6,402 nt of DNA from Verrucomicrobiota bacterium (GTDB lineage: Bacteria > Verrucomicrobiota > Verrucomicrobiia > Chthoniobacterales > UBA10450): positions 1 through 6,402 of the forward strand of contig QHOF01000322.1 in NCBI GenBank assembly GCA_003219335.1, given 5' to 3'. A program made the position numbers and the translations under genes. Of the stretch, positions 5,775 through 6,402 are shown piece after piece (position 1 is the stretch's first letter; each line of letters begins with the position of its first letter). The notes under the pieces were generated by a model. It was not told the DNA's origin and ran no database searches. It worked only from the letters and a program-made list of their open reading frames with translations.

Positions 5775-5981
5775 ATGGACTCCATCGAGAAGATGTATTC
5801 AGTCAAGGAAGTGAGCCTGATTCTGGGGTGGTCGCCCGACACGATTCGGCGATTCGTTGATCGGGGGATCATCAAGCCCTTGGTCATTCCCCAGGCGGCG
5901 CGGAGGAGACGGCGGTATCGTTCCATGAGGATTCCCGACTCCGAAGTGAGGCGGTGCATCCGTTTTCTCAAGAAAGACTGA
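5775..5981 (+). CDS. Excisionase/MerR-like helix-turn-helix DNA-binding protein
   Basis: A 68-residue protein from the ATG at 5775. The core MYSVKEVSLILGWSPDTIRR is the typical first part of an excisionase-type MerR-like winged helix (recognition helix SPDTIRRFVDRG), followed by a wing segment with a very basic run, AARRRRRYRSMRIP, and a closing helix SEVRRCIRFL. Many small proteins of this group are recombination directionality factors (Xis) of integrative elements; others are simple regulators. Its length is normal for the group. It is divergent from the ATPase operon with a 191-base spacer rich in repeats, so it could control that operon or help excision. No integrase lies beside it in the window, which leaves the Xis role open. 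A strong terminator follows within five bases of the stop. Confidence 0.82.
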   Translation: MDSIEKMYSVKEVSLILGWSPDTIRRFVDRGIIKPLVIPQAARRRRRYRSMRIPDSEVRRCIRFLKKD

Positions 5982-5985
5982 ACCA

Positions 5986-6013
5986 GGGGCGGGAAAACCG
6001 CCCCTTTCGATTT
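5986..6013 (+). terminator. Intrinsic terminator after the HTH gene
   Basis: GGGGCGG (5986-5992) and CCGCCCC (5998-6004) form a perfect GC-rich 7-bp stem with loop GAAAA, followed by TTTCGATTT. It begins four bases after the TGA of the HTH gene and makes that gene a monocistronic unit. Confidence 0.9.
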
Positions 6014-6072
6014 GTGCGTTTCATGCGGTTTGCATCGGTGCGCGGGAAGATTAAAGTTTCGAATCGTTATCG

Positions 6073-6252
6073 ATGATGGCTTATGACGCTCCAGCGAGCC
6101 TTAAAGCAGCATATCGCAGAGCCTGTCATCCCAACGATGGCACGATTCAAAAATCACTCAAGAAGTTCGATCTTGCAATTCTCCAGGTGTTGGCTGCGGA
6201 AACTGCAGTATTGACAAGAATTCTACAGAGTCGAATTTTGCTAAACGGTTAA
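6073..6252 (+). CDS. Doubtful small hypothetical ORF (59 aa)
   Basis: An ATG at 6073 opens a frame to a TAA at 6250-6252. The conceptual product begins MMAYDAPASLKAAYRACHP and ends in a mostly helical hydrophobic stretch (FDLAILQVLAAETAVLTRIL). No family is recognised and there is no good Shine-Dalgarno site upstream. Its stop lies 12 bases before the next gene, but a TTGACA promoter-like element for that gene falls inside it, which argues against coding. Retained only as a possibility. Confidence 0.2.
   Translation: MMAYDAPASLKAAYRRACHPNDGTIQKSLKKFDLAILQVLAAETAVLTRILQSRILLNG
6211..6239 (+). promoter_or_regulatory. Possible sigma-70-type promoter for the right-edge gene
   Basis: A perfect TTGACA at 6211-6216 is followed after 17 bases by AATTTT, a poor -10 match (three of six). 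Transcription from here would start near 6246 and give a leader of roughly 19 bases before the ATG at 6265, which includes AGGGGG. The -35 box is good, the -10 box weak. Confidence 0.35.
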
Positions 6253-6264
6253 AATCTAGGGGGC

Positions 6265-6402
6265 ATGACCAAGCGGAGTCCGAAATCGTATCCCACGTGG
6301 ACCGATGTGAAGGCAAAGCTCGAAGGCCTTGACCAGTCGGGGTTGTTGGGGTTGATCCGGGATCTCTACACCGCGCACAAGGACAACCAGGCATTTCTCC
6401 AC
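6265..6402 (+). CDS. Conserved hypothetical protein, N-terminal 46 residues only
   Basis: An ATG at 6265 opens a frame that runs off the right edge without a stop. It begins MTKRSPKSYPTWTDVKAKLE and continues LDQSGLLGLIRDLYTAHKDN then QAFLH. The pattern of a short basic start, then an LxxxDxxxLLxLIxDLY helix and HKDNQAFLH, resembles the start of widespread small uncharacterised proteins. I cannot name a function or assign a domain with certainty. AGGGGG ends only one base before the ATG, which is unusually close for a ribosome-binding site. It lies beyond the HTH terminator, so it is an independent unit and may belong to the flanking genome rather than the mobile region. Confidence 0.6.
   Translation, partial: MTKRSPKSYPTWTDVKAKLEGLDQSGLLGLIRDLYTAHKDNQAFLH

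Noticed and set aside
6158..6394. Minus-strand open frame of 78 codons at the right edge
   Set aside because: Low-complexity Pro/Thr/Arg-rich product antisense to the better-supported plus-strand gene starting at 6265.

Overview
The window looks like a bacterial accessory region of moderate GC content. Ribosome-binding sites, stop/start-overlapping operons and intrinsic terminators point to Bacteria, but no host genus can be named from the sequence. It is dominated by genes typical of integrative or conjugative elements: two different VirD4/TraG-like (HerA/FtsK superfamily) ATPases, one intact and one broken; a replication-relaxation (MobC-like) protein; a Cas4/RecB-type PD-(D/E)XK nuclease; a SWIM zinc-finger protein; and a small excisionase/MerR-like helix-turn-helix protein. 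No relaxase, integrase, transposase, tRNA gene or CRISPR array is visible.

Layout. Positions 1-528 hold no gene I can defend, only a short tandem repeat, a perfect AT-rich hairpin and remnants of reading frames. Positions 529-1996 are a compact two-gene minus-strand operon, SWIM protein then Fe-S nuclease, with an ATGA overlap, a strong Shine-Dalgarno site and an intrinsic terminator. Positions 2127-3091 are a plus-strand pseudogene of a VirD4-like ATPase. It has lost its Walker A end, has an internal deletion with frameshift, and has a second frameshift. Positions 2992-5583 are a tightly packed minus-strand operon of three genes: a one-TM small protein, a VirD4-like ATPase that lacks its own membrane domain, and a Replic_Relax protein whose C-terminus appears frameshifted and runs antisense into the pseudogene. 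Positions 5584-5774 are a divergent control region. Positions 5775-5981 encode the HTH protein, closed by a textbook terminator. After it lie a doubtful small reading frame and the first 46 codons of a conserved hypothetical gene that runs off the right edge.

How they may work together. The small membrane protein plus soluble ATPase look like a two-piece version of a conjugative coupling protein, with the Replic_Relax protein as the DNA-processing partner; this is inference from families and gene order. The HTH protein is well placed to control the divergent operon. The SWIM/nuclease pair is a separate DNA-metabolism module. The broken second ATPase, convergent with the first operon, suggests that two related elements have been joined and are decaying, so the region may be a relic or a mosaic rather than a working transfer system.
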